Assembly: GCA_024663395.1 (NCBI GenBank)
Contig: JANFAH010000145.1
Location: forward strand, 1-56,596
Direction of reading: 5' to 3'
Length of the DNA: 56,596 nucleotides
Source of the DNA: Pisolithus tinctorius
Taxonomy: Eukaryota > Basidiomycota > Agaricomycetes > Boletales > Pisolithaceae
The first letter of the stretch is position 1. Every line of letters begins with the position of its first letter. A program made the translations under genes and the position numbers. This document shows positions 42,309 through 53,527 of the stretch, in pieces. The notes beneath the pieces were generated by a model. That model was given only the letters and a program-made list of their open reading frames with translations, did no database searches and was not told the origin of the DNA.

Positions 42309-42834
42309 TGTCATAGTCATGCCTCAACCCTGGCCGGACTTGGCCTCGCACTCACTCAGTCCGGCCTCGGCCTCGCTTGTCCCGTATCTCCAGTTGGTCT
42401 AGCGCGGTAGACACTGCTTTGCAGTGTCTGTCATTTCGGTTAAGTCCTGCCTGGTCTTGTCCCCGGTCCACTCTGTCCCAGTCTCCATTACCTTAGTCAT
42501 ACATTACTAATACCTGTCTTACCAATCCTCTTAGCAATCCTTGCGAGACTGGCATTACCGGTCTCCGTACCATAGTTACTTCTGGTATATAAACTCAAAG
42601 ATACTTGGCCTGTAGACCTCAGTCTGAAATCAACTAAGTTACCCCTGATAACCCCGTCTCGGCCTCGGACTCAGACTGAGACCCACACAAGGGAATAGCG
42701 CTGTATCCTCAGTCGCTAAGTCCAACCAGTCCAGTTCTTCTGTACTCTCGTCTCTCCTCTTGATCCCGACCCTTCGGCCTCATGCCCTCTTCGGTCTCCA
42801 GTCTGGACTCAACCCAGACATCCCGTACTTGACA
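42309..42834 (+). mobile_element. Solo LTR of gypsy family A inside X
   Basis: 526 bp, TGTCATAGTCATGCC…CGTACTTGACA, flanked by CTCATG at 42303-42308 and 42835-42840. Homologous to 5483-5993. TATATAAA is at 42586-42593; AGTCTGAAATC at 42621 would be the RNA 5' end by the spacing seen in B and C. Confidence 0.85.
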
Positions 42835-42840
42835 CTCATG

Positions 42841-43099
42841 GGACAGTGCTGAATCCATTAAAATTTATCACAATGATGCAAGGCTCACTTCCAGAAGTAT
42901 TGTATGATTCTGGAGATGACACCTCACAATCACACTGATTTCCCACTTCAAATTTGTGCATAATAAGTGTACCAAATGGTTTTGGAAAGTCAGTGGCTGC
43001 CACATACATAGGCCCCTACTTTGCCAGGTATTCTCATCATCCTGGATAATTGTGGACTGCTTTGGTTTCTTGGTCAGAAGTGGGATTTCAGTGTGAATA
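42841..43099. other. Spacer between solo LTR and right TIR
   Basis: No gene recognised; belongs to the right end of X. Confidence 0.55.
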
Positions 43100-43332
43100 T
43101 GAGCTGCACTTTTGCAGCTGAGGACCCCTGACACCTAAGGCAGCCATGGGACAGCCCACAATATATTACAAAAGGGCTGGGATTATGGGACATCCCAGCT
43201 CCTGCACACTGCAAATAGCCCTGGGGACATGCCAGATGTCCCTGGGATGACCTGGTCTGAGTGGCTTTTAGCTTGGATGATTTGTAGAAAAACTTCAGCC
43301 TAAATGCTTATGAAAATTGGTTACCTGAAGTG
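43100..43332 (-). repeat. Right terminal inverted repeat of X
   Basis: Reverse complement of 10711-10942, ending GGTTACCTGAAGTG, followed by the GAAGCTCT duplication. Confidence 0.93.
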
Positions 43333-43340
43333 GAAGCTCT
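43333..43340. repeat. 8-bp target-site duplication of X, right copy (GAAGCTCT)
   Basis: Exact match to 10703-10710. Lies inside the KDZ2 coding frame (minus AGAGCTTC, within YQEL). Confidence 0.93.
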
Positions 43341-46300
43341 TGATAACATCCTAAGATATCTGCACCTGTGCCAAGGTGCAACCATGGCATCTCTGCATTG
43401 ATTATAAATTGTGTCCTGTTTTTTTACTGAGACATTGATAGTGCAGATCATATCCCAGGCTCGAGTTTTCGTAGAATAGCTCTTAGCTGTGCACACCACC
43501 CCCTGAAAGACAGCCACCTTGTCTGCCAACATAAGATGGAGCCCATGTAGTGCATCATTAGCTTGACCTGTGCGAAGCTTCAGCTCCATTTCTGCAAGAT
43601 TTTGAAGCCCTCAAGCTTGACATGCATCAATGCCAAGAGTGGATGGAAGTGGCAATTTGTCCTGTGGTCCTGCCAGGGTTCCATCTGAGGCGGGCAACTC
43701 ATCACTCACATCATCCAGCCAACCATCATCCAAAGCATAATCCTGCTCAGAATTTGCATCAAGAAATGCAGTAAGCTGTGTGGATTTGCTGGCAGAAGTG
43801 TTGGAGCCCATTTCAAGGTGCAGCTTCAAGTAAAATGTGGCATCCATGATAAAACCTGATTGTTCAGATGCAATGTGATCAGCATGGCATGCCATAGCCA
43901 ATTTTTTCAATTCCAATGCCTGTTCCCCAATGTCCTTTCTGTCCATGTGAAGTGAGGTTATGGCCTCTTCTAAGCATAAACCACACACTAGCCAACTAGC
44001 TGCTCCATGTAGGCTTCTGCTGGGTCTTGGTTCCTCCAATAGCACTAGTTCAATGGCATGCACTGTTGGTGCTTCTCATGATATGTAAGTATTTTGCATT
44101 TATCCAAAAAGGCAGATGCCATACCTGCCCTTAATTGAACTTTGAAGATGTCCATGGCAGATGGGTTGTCAATGCAATCATGCAGTGCATGAATCTCGTG
44201 TGTTTGCCAGCTGTCTTGCTGCCCTGCAGTCAAGGCTTCATCTAGCTTTATATATGCCTGCCTCACCAATGGCACTGCTGCTCGAGCCACTTTGAGCTTC
44301 TGCAATAGGCTATCCACTTAATCTTGGATGTCAGAGAGTGTGCTGTAAGTGGATCCTCAGACTAACCAATTCAAATCATTTTCATGAAGTTGGAATCATT
44401 CATCTGGAAATCCAGCAGTTCTTGGCAGTGTGGTAAGCTCATCCCATGTGCAGATGTGGATGCCACATTAAGGACAGACCACAATGTTTCAATGATTTCT
44501 CCATCTACCCATCCATCCCCCTTGATGAACAGTGGGGCATACCATGCATAACATTCCTTCTTGTGCCCATGCACATGCCATATGCCAATTCCAGGGATAA
44601 TCCGAAGTGATGATGGGATATCAATCAGCTCACTTCGACCCACACACTTCTGCAGATTTGTCATGTAGAGCAGTTAATGTCATAGAAGCAAACCACTTGT
44701 TTGATCCCTTCCATATTGTATCCCAACACATTTGCCAAAGAGTAGTCCATGTTCAACTGTCTGCAGCACCATGAGCAGGTGTCAAAATCAATGATTCAAC
44801 CTCATACCTTTCTCCTTTTGGAAGTCAACAACACAATGCAGATAAAAGCATCCATGCCATGCACATGCAGTCACCCCAATTCTGGTTGCATGAAGCTTTC
44901 CCCAGGCTGTGTTTGCCTGACTGATAGCTCTGTGGTTGTTGCAGGTGGATTTCTGTGCCTGAGCTCAGATCATGTTTTGCACAGGTTGAATGAATTCATA
45001 CCTCTGCAATATGTGGAGTGGCCTTCAAATAGTCTGTGTAGTGTGGATTGGTCACCATATAACCTAGTCTGTCCATCAACTGCACTTGATCTTTGGATTT
45101 CCACTCATGCATGTGTTCCACTTTAAAGTTTCCATCCATTACTACTGTGTGGGTGAACCACCAGCTGGAGAAGGTCAGCATATGAGGATTGCATTATTGG
45201 AGCCACTTACTGGTCCAAATCCTCATTTGTATCAACATTTATTCCAGGCTGGGGGGCATGCTGCACAAAATAATGCCAGTCCACTTTCTCTGCTGACCTG
45301 GTTGTCCCATGGAATCCATTCCATTTAAGTAGCTTGAGGTATTGCCATTTCTGCGCAAACCCATCAAAGCTCATGGTATCTATCCTGATTGACCCTTCAG
45401 ATATTCCAACACTTGGAACCAAAATACTGAATCTTACTGGAATGAGGTGTGGAAACACACTGCATGTGATCTGATATAACTTGCTGTAATAGTTCATACT
45501 GGATGTTCCACATTCCAGGTTGTCCCTCAGGAAGTCATCCAGAACCCATGAATGTGAATGCAGTGCCTGGCTTCTTGAACATTGAGGGAAATAGTTTGGC
45601 TCTGAGTAACTGTATGTATTGGGTTTCTGCAGTCTCACATTCACACAATTCACTACAATGAAATGAACATCTGTGACATCCATGACAGTGAGATATCTTG
45701 ACCTTGCTGGAGGATGGAAGTGCTTTGGGTTTTCTTTGATATCTTCCACATCTTCCCACTCTTGATCATCCATGGGCAGAGGTTCACCTGCTGCTTGCTG
45801 GGCTTGTGTGATCGCATGGGGACAGGGTGCTCCACCCTGTCCCAGGTGCAACTGAACACCAGTCTGTGGGTCTTGATGTGAATGTAATTCTGGGCAACCA
45901 ACTGATCTCTCACCATATGGAGGGTGATTCCTTGTAGAAGTCCCCTGTCCACTGTTGGATCCTGTGAAAAGGCAGGCTCTCATGACTCTTCTGGCAACAT
46001 TCTGTGCAGAATAGGGGCTGATGCAAGCAATCTGGACATCTGTACACCCCATTGTTGCCACACCAGGTGCAGTTCCTTGGCTCTGGGGAGGCTTCCAGTT
46101 CCAGGACTATCTTCAAGGACTCCCCCTTCCATGGAACCCATTCATGGATGTAATCGTCTGCATCTGACACATCATGTGAAGTCTGCTTTCAGGTTGGTGA
46201 ACTGCTGCATACCTTTTTCTGCAGTAACATCGGTTGCTGGACTGGTGGGCTCATGCTTTCATGTCCGTCGAAGGCTGAATCTGCCCATGCATCAAAGTAC

Positions 46301-46383
46301 TTGTGGGAGCGAGACCTTGAATGCTTGGATGGCGAGGATCGGGAGAATGGACAGGGGTTGTGGATCTGGCTGTTTGATCGCAA
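43341..46383 (-). pseudogene. KDZ2: CxC2-type KDZ transposase, N-terminal and central parts
   Basis: Minus strand. Ser-rich N-terminus (46383-46189); CxC2-like cluster DDYIHEWVPWKGE…CTWCGNNGVYRCPDCLHQ…CTECCQKSH…RIQQWTGDFY (46170-45910); MSFDGFAQKWQYLKLLKWNG (~45360); PQPGINVDTNED; catalytic block VVMDGNFKVEHM…NPHYTDYLKA (45140-45010); FYDINC near 44690; IPGIGIWHVHGHKKECYAWY…GDGWVDGEIIETLWSVLN (44600-44440); C-terminal GQANDALHGLHLMLADKVAV…TRAWDMI (43560-43440). It reaches ILGCYQEL at X and resumes at 10702. Several frame shifts and stops mark it as dead. It would have been the transposase of an outer element whose own ends I could not locate. Confidence 0.85.
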
Positions 46384-46860
46384 ATCTATATCTACCTCCA
46401 GTTCTCCGAGTCTTGACTTCCAGCTGCTTCACCCATGGCCCAGGGTAGGACCAATCATTCTCATGCCCTTTTGAGTGCTTCCCTTGGCCATCTGGAGGTT
46501 GCTGATTTGACAGTATGAGGTCAGTTGTTAGAAACTACCACTAGTGCAAGTCGCTTTATCATTTAGCTCTATTGACATTGGTACCTTAACACATGTCAGG
46601 GCATAAATACAAATGCAACTACACTGGCCTTGCGCAATGCATGGCACTGCCTTCTTATTACCTCAATCCCTGCCCACACATTCCCTTCCTGCTGCAACAT
46701 TACCTGGGTGCTTTGCCTGGATTATGATGGTGAATTTGGATGCTATATTAGCTGATGTAGGTGAAACGAGATGTTCGGTATCAATATAAGTATGGATATG
46801 ATTGGGCAGCCAACTGACAGCCTGGATGCAAACTGGGAGCTAATCCCCTTTGGGTGGGAT

Positions 46861-46960
46861 CCTGTCAAAGAGATCAGCCTGATTGGATATTTCGGTCGCT
46901 TCACGGAGCTCCTGTCAAAGATATCAGCCTGATTGGATATTTCGGTTGCTTCATGGAGGT
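46861..46960. repeat. Two 50-bp direct repeats
   Basis: CCTGTCAAAGAGATCAGCCT… is repeated as CCTGTCAAAGATATCAGCCT…, each ending TTCGG(T/C)(C/T)GCTTCA(C/T)GGAG. The two units differ at a few transitions. Confidence 0.85.
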
Positions 46961-47081
46961 CTGAACGAATTCCTTGGCATGACCACTAGTACTGAAATGC
47001 ATTGAGACCAAACAAGGGCAAAAAAACTTAGTAGCCAACCATCTATTATACACCATTATACATCATACCACATCATACTCC

Positions 47082-49143
47082 ATGGAGTCCCAGTATGAAT
47101 CAGACACCTGGGATCAGACGGAAAGAGATGATGCTGATGGTGAGCGAGATATAGAACCATCAGATGTGGGGGAAAGGGAGGAAGAAACATTTGAAGTGGA
47201 AGAGTTGGAGATCCTTGGGGCTGAGCCAGGAATGGAGGCAAGCAGGGAAGAAGAAGCCTGCAGTTCTGCTATCTATATGGGAGGAGATGCAGGGATTGGA
47301 CAGGAACAAAGAGTTGAGAGGGAGCAAAGTCCAGACCAAGTGCAAGGTATGCTCTAAAAGTTCTGATTCGGATGCTCACAATTCAAAGCACCCTTGTAGC
47401 TAATACAAGATTGGTTGAAAAAGCCCCTCCGTTCAAAGAAGCCCCAATTACCCTTAGATCCAGTTACAAATACTCTGTGTGGGCAGTGGTCCGAATTGTA
47501 CCAAGAGCAAATACAGGAGAGCTTGCAAAAATGAAAGTAGAAGAAGGCGATACCCATGGAAGCAAGCAGATCCAACAGTATCAGAATGCATTGACAGCTT
47601 TTATTCAGGATGACCTGATGGAGGAACAATTGGCTGCAGCTGAAGATATAGCAAAGGTGGAATGGGTGGGAAGGCCCTGCCCAGAGACAAAAGCAAGGTG
47701 CGATTTTATGAGGTCAACTTCCCAGTCTTCAATTTATCCTGGTTCCCAGGAATGCAGCCAAGTATGGGTACAAGTATGTCCAAACTTTGCGATGGAGATG
47801 TGGAGATATTGCGGAATGTGCATAGTGTGTATGGCTGGGTGGAAAAATGAGGAGGGAACTATACAGGCATGCACGTGAGTCCACCATATTCTCCTCTAGG
47901 CCTAGGTAAGACTCATGCAATGACAGTATGGACTTCAATAACGAAATCGCGGATGGGATCCCCTTCAATGATGTCTGCACACTGGAAGGAAGCTGGTGAG
48001 AGTACCTTGGGGAAACATTTGAGGAACCAGGAACACCACCTGAGCATGATGGCGAGTCAAGTCCCAACGTGCTCGGAAAAAGACAGCAGCCAAAGCAACA
48101 GGACGGGCAAGGTTGACTCCTGAAATTGGTGAAAAATGCCAATGGAGAGATTTGGATAGGAGAAATCGCAGGCCTTAGCCGGACCAACTACAAAAAATGG
48201 TTCGGATTTATGACTGCTCACTACCATGAGTGGCCAGAGTATTTAGTCTCCTCAATCTCTGATGAGTGCTATCAGGATTAGCATGTGGAAATCCCTTGTC
48301 AGCAGTGCCATTCAAGAATTTGGTCATCATCAAGCGGAAATGATAGCAGCCCGCCATCTTCCTGAAGGATTTACCTTCGACCGCGACCACCAAGTCACAT
48401 GTGGACGACAACAGCTACCCAGCTGCTGTCCTTTTGGCACAAGCGACAGGAAACCCATCCAAATGATGTGTTTGGATTTCAGAAATGGATCATCGATCTG
48501 GCAGCTGCAGCCACTGGATAGAACTTTGGTACCCCTCCAGGTTGTGAGGCAGTGGAAATACCAAAAGACACCTGCCCCAATACAAAAAGAATCCTGGAAG
48601 GAAAAATGTCAGGGCAAAGTAAAGTGCAGGAAGAGGGAGTGGTGGATGATAGTTGGATGATAGTGCAGATGATAGTGCAGATGACAGTGCAGATGACAGT
48701 GTGGATGACAGTTTGGATGATCATGGCAAGGCTGAGGGGAGCAATGTTGGAACAGATGATCCCTCTGCCAAAAAGGTGCACCATGTGTGATTTTCATGCA
48801 CAACAGATCAGCACTAATGCAATTCTGGTCTTCAGGTATCTGGCAGGAGGCAAAACCATGCCAAGACACCATTCCCTTCTCGTTCCCACTCAAATCCCCC
48901 ACCAGCTGATGGTTCCCATAATGAGTGGCTCTCTGCACCTCCAGCCCAGATGCAAACACCCTGGTGCATCATCCACGAAATAAAGTGCTAACTGATGATA
49001 ATGGGAGGGAAAGCAATGGCCATGATTCCAATGATGAAGCTGATGAAGACACTTATTTGCCCACCCTATCCAATTCAAAGAAATCAGCAACATCCCTGAA
49101 TAGTGAGCTTCCTGCTGTAACTTGTATTTGCAGCAAACCCTGA
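47082..49143 (+). pseudogene. Gene 4: decayed acidic multi-exon gene, unrecognised
   Basis: Blocks on the plus strand: ATG MESQYESDTWDQTERDDADG… (47082-47345), with a plausible donor CAAG|GTATGC; YKYSVWAVVRIVPRANTGEL and ALTAFIQDDLMEEQLAAAED (47470-47650); a block reading IAGLSRTNYKKWFGFMTAHY (about 48160-48230); an acidic run of 12-bp repeats encoding DDSA/DDSV units (about 48648-48725); and TDDNGRESNGHDSNDEADED (about 48990). Frames shift between blocks partly through introns and partly through lesions. Likely nuclear by composition; no family recognised. The gene borders are uncertain. Confidence 0.4.
48648..48725 (+). repeat. 12-bp coding repeat (GATGAYAGTGCA)
   Basis: Five or six copies of GATGATAGTGCA-like units, encoding Asp-Asp-Ser-Ala with drift to Asp-Asp-Ser-Val/Leu. 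Confidence 0.8.
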
Positions 49144-49149
49144 TCTGCA

Positions 49150-50100
49150 CTCAGGGAGCAAGTACACAACTGAACTAAGGGACCACTGAGAATACACAGA
49201 TGCAGATGGATTGGAGAGCATTCCTTTCACTGACCTCCCAACTGAGGAGGGTCAACAAGCAGAAACAAAGGCAGAAAGCTGAAATCCACCCTGAAGTGCA
49301 CACACAAGGCAAGTTCAGTCATGTTGAATCAGTTGTTATGGCTAACAAGTTTGTGCTGTGTGTTAAGTAGGCTCTGTCAGAATCGAGTGAGCTAGACATG
49401 AATTGACATCGACCTGGGGCCAAATACTCATCCAAGTCCAACAATAATGGATCTGTGACCTCCAATGCAGCATCCACAAATGTGAAACAGGGCATCCCTG
49501 GGAGCACCTGGAAGTCACCTTGTGTCAGAAAGGCCCCTGCAAGGCCAGATGCAGATGTTCCATCTCCTGATGCAAAGAGATCATGCAAGCAAACAGGCAG
49601 CAATCAGAAGTGGAAGTAGTTGTCAAATCCCTCAAACATTCAGAGTGGAAACCTTTTTTGGAACTTGCATATGGTCTATAGAGGGCTTAGCCCAGTTTTA
49701 CACATTAGAATACAAGTGTATGGAATGTACAGTAGCTCATGACACCATGGTGGTTGTGAGAGGTGTCTTTGATATTGGAGAGAGGGATAGTTAAGTGGGA
49801 TGGTTGAGCAGGACAATTGAGCAGAGAGCTGAGCAGGACAGGTCTATGTATTGGCCATGTGGAAGCAACTGGTAGCTATCTATGTAGGGAGATATTGCTG
49901 CTCATCTCCCATGTATTGTTGTTACCCAAAATTTGGCTCCATCTGCCATTGTCCAACCTTGCTGAACCAAATATGGCCATGTCCACCATTGTCCAACCTT
50001 GCTTCCCACAGTGTGAATGATATTCTCACCATTGTTCCTACAAGTTTTAATCTTGATTGATCATTGAGCTATCAGTGAACCCATTGTCATCGAATATGTC
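49150..50100 (+). pseudogene. Exon-like block with a basic Ser/Lys-rich region; otherwise no gene
   Basis: About 49410-49620 reads RPGAKYSSKSNNNGSVTSNA…KSPCVRKAPARPDADVPSPD…KRSCKQTGSNQKW, a basic low-complexity stretch resembling a nuclear-localisation region. The rest to 50100 shows no coding signal and includes a short direct repeat GCCATTGTCCAACCTTGCT / ACCATTGTCCAACCTTGCT (about 49948-50010). Confidence 0.35.
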
Positions 50101-50179
50101 CACTGAACAGTCCTGCCAAGTTCATTTCTGTCATCAAGGTGAGGTTGTCTTCATTGTTGGATCCAGCGACCTAAGCCAT

Positions 50180-50890
50180 CCACAGCAAATGTAAGACCAA
50201 TTGAGCCAAGGCAATCTAGCTCCCACATTAAGCAGTCCAAAAATCTGGAGGAGACACTAGTACAACTGTGTGAGTTGCGAGAGCCAACCCCTCCACCAAT
50301 TGTCTCAAGTGGAAGGGCAGATATGGCAGGGTCAAACATCGATATCGTGGCTGGTGAGTGAACATGATTTCTCTCCAAGCTCAACAACAAAGTTCTTTCA
50401 CTGTAGATTCATCTGAAAGTTTGCTGGCTCAGTTCCTGCAGGAAAGGAAGCCAACTGCTCTGGCAGAGGGCAGAATTGCAGCTGGTGAGTTGGCATGATT
50501 GCCCTTCAAGCTAACAAACAAACTAATTTTCTAGTAATGGATCCACATGACAACTTGATGAATTGGTTCCTGAATGAATGAGAACCAACTGCTCCCCCAG
50601 CAGATGGTATGAATGTGGATCTACTCGAGCAATTGCTGAATGCATGGGAACCATCAGCACCACCAGTCACGGACAAGAAATTAAACAGGATGGACAGGTC
50701 TTCAACACCTGCACAAGACATTACTATGCAGGTTGATTTTCTGGCAGACTTGCAGAATGTGCAGGAACCATCTCCTCTGCCCATCACCCACAAATCATCA
50801 AATCTGAGGGACCGATCTCCTTGACCCAATTCTCCAACTAACCTGCTTGCTCAATTGCAGGATATGAGGAACCAATGCCTCCCCTGCTTG
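50180..50890 (+). pseudogene. Gene 5: repeated exon modules LLxQLLxxxEPTAPP
   Basis: Five or six related modules: EETLVQLCELREPTPPP, ESLLAQFLQERKPTALAEG, NLMNWFLNE-x-EPTAPPADG, DLLEQLLNAWEPSAPPVTD, DFLADLQNVQEPSPLPITH and a degraded NLLAQLQDMRNQ. Two introns in the same phase (GTGAGTGAAC…TTCACTGTAG at ~50354-50406 and GTGAGTTGGC…ATTTTCTAG at ~50486-50535) separate the first three modules, and both follow an (A)G|GT context, so exon-plus-intron units were duplicated. One TGA interrupts module 3. The function is unknown; amphipathic helices followed by proline turns are likely. Confidence 0.5.
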
Positions 50891-51173
50891 TTTCAAATGT
50901 ACCTGTCAAATCTTTTGACTTGGTAGCAGATGAGGACAATGGTGCAAACCATTTGACTTTTGGAATGCCCAAACAATCAGAGATGAGGGATCTTTTCGAA
51001 GAAATATGCAATGGTGAGCATTTATTTGGTTTTATTCATGTGATCAGTGATATCCATCAATTATGTAGGTGAACTTCCATCCAAACAGCAATCTCTTCAA
51101 ATGGAACAATGGGGATTGGCACATGTTCCACATTGCGATCAGGGTATGGGCATGAGCTTAATCTGATACACCA

Positions 51174-51668
51174 TTGATGTTGATAATTTTAGTCCTGTGC
51201 ACCTTACATGCCGCAGTATCTTGCTGCTGCAGAAACACCACTCCCAGCAACATGCCATTCAATCCCACCCTCAATAGGCACCTTGTGTGTGCTGCGAATG
51301 CCATTGCAAGAGAATTGGGCACAGCAGCAAGGGACCAGTATGGTGTGGCGTCTCAAGGCCTTCGACTTGTCAATATGCTTGATTTGATGGAAGTTGTTCA
51401 TTATCCATGTTCTGCCTTTGAAAATTGTCTGGAGCCATTCATCACCAGCCAATCACACCCATCTTGCCAGTCTGTGGTAGAGACGGGTATCCTCCACTTG
51501 GTGTGCTGGATTGAGGTGGCCTCTGTACATCTGAAGCAGACTGCCAATATCATGGGATGGCCTGCACATTGGTTTGCAAACCTAGCAATGGACTTGGTAG
51601 GTTTTACATCAATTTTTCACAATGTGGGACTGATACATAATTCCTTCAGAATCAGCTTAATAGCTTGA
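51174..51668 (+). CDS. Unrecognised open frame near the family D LTR
   Basis: 165-codon frame including AANAIARELGTAARDQYGVA and LVNMLDLMEVVHYPCSAFEN. It may contain the last exon of gene 5 or a separate fragment. No motif recognised; the start is uncertain. Confidence 0.3.
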   Translation: MMLIILVLCTLHAAVSCCCRNTTPSNMPFNPTLNRHLVCAANAIARELGTAARDQYGVASQGLRLVNMLDLMEVVHYPCSAFENCLEPFITSQSHPSCQSVVETGILHLVCWIEVASVHLKQTANIMGWPAHWFANLAMDLVGFTSIFHNVGLIHNSFRISLIA

Positions 51669-51680
51669 TTCTGGTGATGG

Positions 51681-52425
51681 TGTGAGTCAAAGTGGGGACT
51701 GCTGGTATAAACCAAACAAATCCAACACCAAAGGCAAATAAAGTGCGAGTGGTGGTGTGCCTCCGCGGAACCTGGAGTGCAGAAACCTAAGAGGGGGAAA
51801 CTTCAATGGGAGGGTGCTCCTAGTGCAAGTCGTTGACGAGTTACACAGGAGAGGATGAATGAATGCTGATTGAGAAGGGGATGCTGAACAGAGCAGGGGT
51901 GTTCAGCCGAAAGGACTTGGGAGTAATAGACTTTGATAGAATATGCTCCTGGCACAAGTCAATGACAAGTTATGCAGGAGTGGAAGAATGACTAAGCAAG
52001 AGGTTGCTGACTAAGCACTGATGATACTGCTGATGATGAATGAAGGTAGATAGACCCTTAATGGAGCCTCAACTACCAAGGATGATGGATGGTGACAGAT
52101 AGACTCTTCTGAATGAGCCTCAACTGTCAATGACAAGATAGGCACTGAACTGACTGCTGAGTGAATGGCTTCTGATTGCTTCCTGGTAGCTAAGTACATG
52201 GGGGTTTATATACTGTGGGGGGGAGCACAGCTTGTGACAAACAAGGCACAAACACTTGGTAAGTAATGAGTAAGGACTGGGTAATCATGATGAGTAAGTG
52301 AGAAATGAAAAGTAAGCAAGCAAAGAGGATTGGTAAGTATCGGCAATGAATGAGTCAAGGATAGTCAAAATATCACAAAACGAGTCAAATAGAATCAGAA
52401 ACTGAGTAAGTGCACTGATATCACA
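51681..52425 (-). mobile_element. LTR of family D, copy 2
   Basis: 745 bp, plus-strand TGTGAGTCAAAG…CTGATATCACA, the inverse of 981-1711. The TATA box is on the minus strand at about 52204-52212. Confidence 0.75.
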
Positions 52426-53146
52426 TTAGGGGGTGGCAATGCAAGTTAGATCTCAGCAGAGACATCTCTAGATCCAAAGATGGCATGACAGATGGATGGT
52501 GTTTCCAGATAGGGAAGTATTAATTCCAGAATTGAAGGGCATGAGTCAGGTGTCAAAGAGGGCTAGGGCATTGGGGGTCTGTGGGGCAATGAGAGCATAT
52601 GCAATCGTGTCTCCCACCCTTTCGTCCTCTCAGCGAAGTTAACAAAAACTTCATGAATGGGGCTCTGATGGAGGAGGAGGAGAAGGGGGGACATCTTCTG
52701 CTGGATCTTGCAGTAAGAAGGCAAGATGCATGTCATACCCGTCATGAATGCGATCAGGGAGGCTGGAGGACAGTAGATTATACTGCAGCTGTCGCAATGC
52801 AGGAAGAATGATGGATGAGATTGGAATAAAGACAGTGCAGGGAGCAGGGAGGAACGATCCATATGCTTCATCAACTGGGGAGACTGAAACAACCACATAA
52901 GACCTTTCTAACCAAGTGACAGACCTGAGGCAACCAAAGAACGTCCTTCTGGAAGTCATACTGACAAGGAGAACATGCTGACCAAGCTGCATGGGATGAG
53001 ACAGGGCTGACAATGATGGGATGAACCAGGGGGCTTCAGGACAGAAGCTGGTGGGAACGCCTGGCAGATATACATAGCCACTGTCTCTGGCAAATGAGAC
53101 AAGCAAGATGATCAATGAAGAGGTGGCCATGATTGATGGACTTAGC
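52426..53146 (-). mobile_element. Family D internal region, copy 2
   Basis: Reverse-complement homologue of 383-980, longer by about 150 bp on its upstream side. Open frames (for example 53313-52651) contain the same MTSRR…YVVVSVSPVDEAYGSFLPAP block as copy 1. No recognised domain. Confidence 0.55.
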
Positions 53147-53527
53147 AAAATGAGCATCTGATGGATGGAGTGCTGTAGAAATGTGCAGGGTGTGAGGATC
53201 CTCTCCAAATTGGAAGGAAGAATCGTGGGGCTGAGCACTTTAAGCGAGCATGCAAACTGAGTTGATATCTTTGGAAATGGCAGAGATATGATGAAAACCA
53301 GAATGCCGTACATGGGTGCTAAAAACCTTTAACATGCGCTTAACTTGCTTCCTCTTTTCTCTTTAGCACTGACGACTCGTTCTTGTGCAAAGGATGACTG
53401 TTAATGTCCAACAGTCTTTCTACGCATGAGGCCTTTAGTCTTCATCTGCATGCTTGGGCATTGTGTGCAACTTGTCAATGAGTTAGGCAGAGTCAGCTGT
53501 AACCATGTCCACAACACCTTTGGTGTG
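53147..53527. repeat. Segment S, right copy
   Basis: Direct repeat of 1-382 with scattered transitions. It abuts minus-oriented family D here and plus-oriented family D at the left. Confidence 0.8.

Larger units (their letters stand above)
10711..43332. mobile_element. Element X: complete cargo-bearing KDZ DNA transposon
   Basis: The element is 32,622 bp, bounded by CACTTCAGGTAACC and its exact reverse complement. It has ~232 bp TIRs (10711-10942 and 43100-43332), an 8-bp target duplication and inverted subterminal arrays. It contains a KDZ transposase gene (12054-15093) and two divergent unrecognised genes (2 and 3). Later insertions are chromovirus B, a foldback element, chromovirus C and a solo LTR; subtracting them leaves about 16.4 kb. 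KDZ elements are cut-and-paste-like transposons with large transposases, common in basidiomycetes. The 8-bp duplication agrees with what is known for Zisupton, a KDZ member. The transposase has at least one stop, so this copy is probably not autonomous now. Confidence 0.9.

Noticed and set aside
45924..46474. Plus-strand open frames over KDZ2
   Set aside because: They lie opposite the CxC2 cluster exon and show no domain or splice logic of their own.
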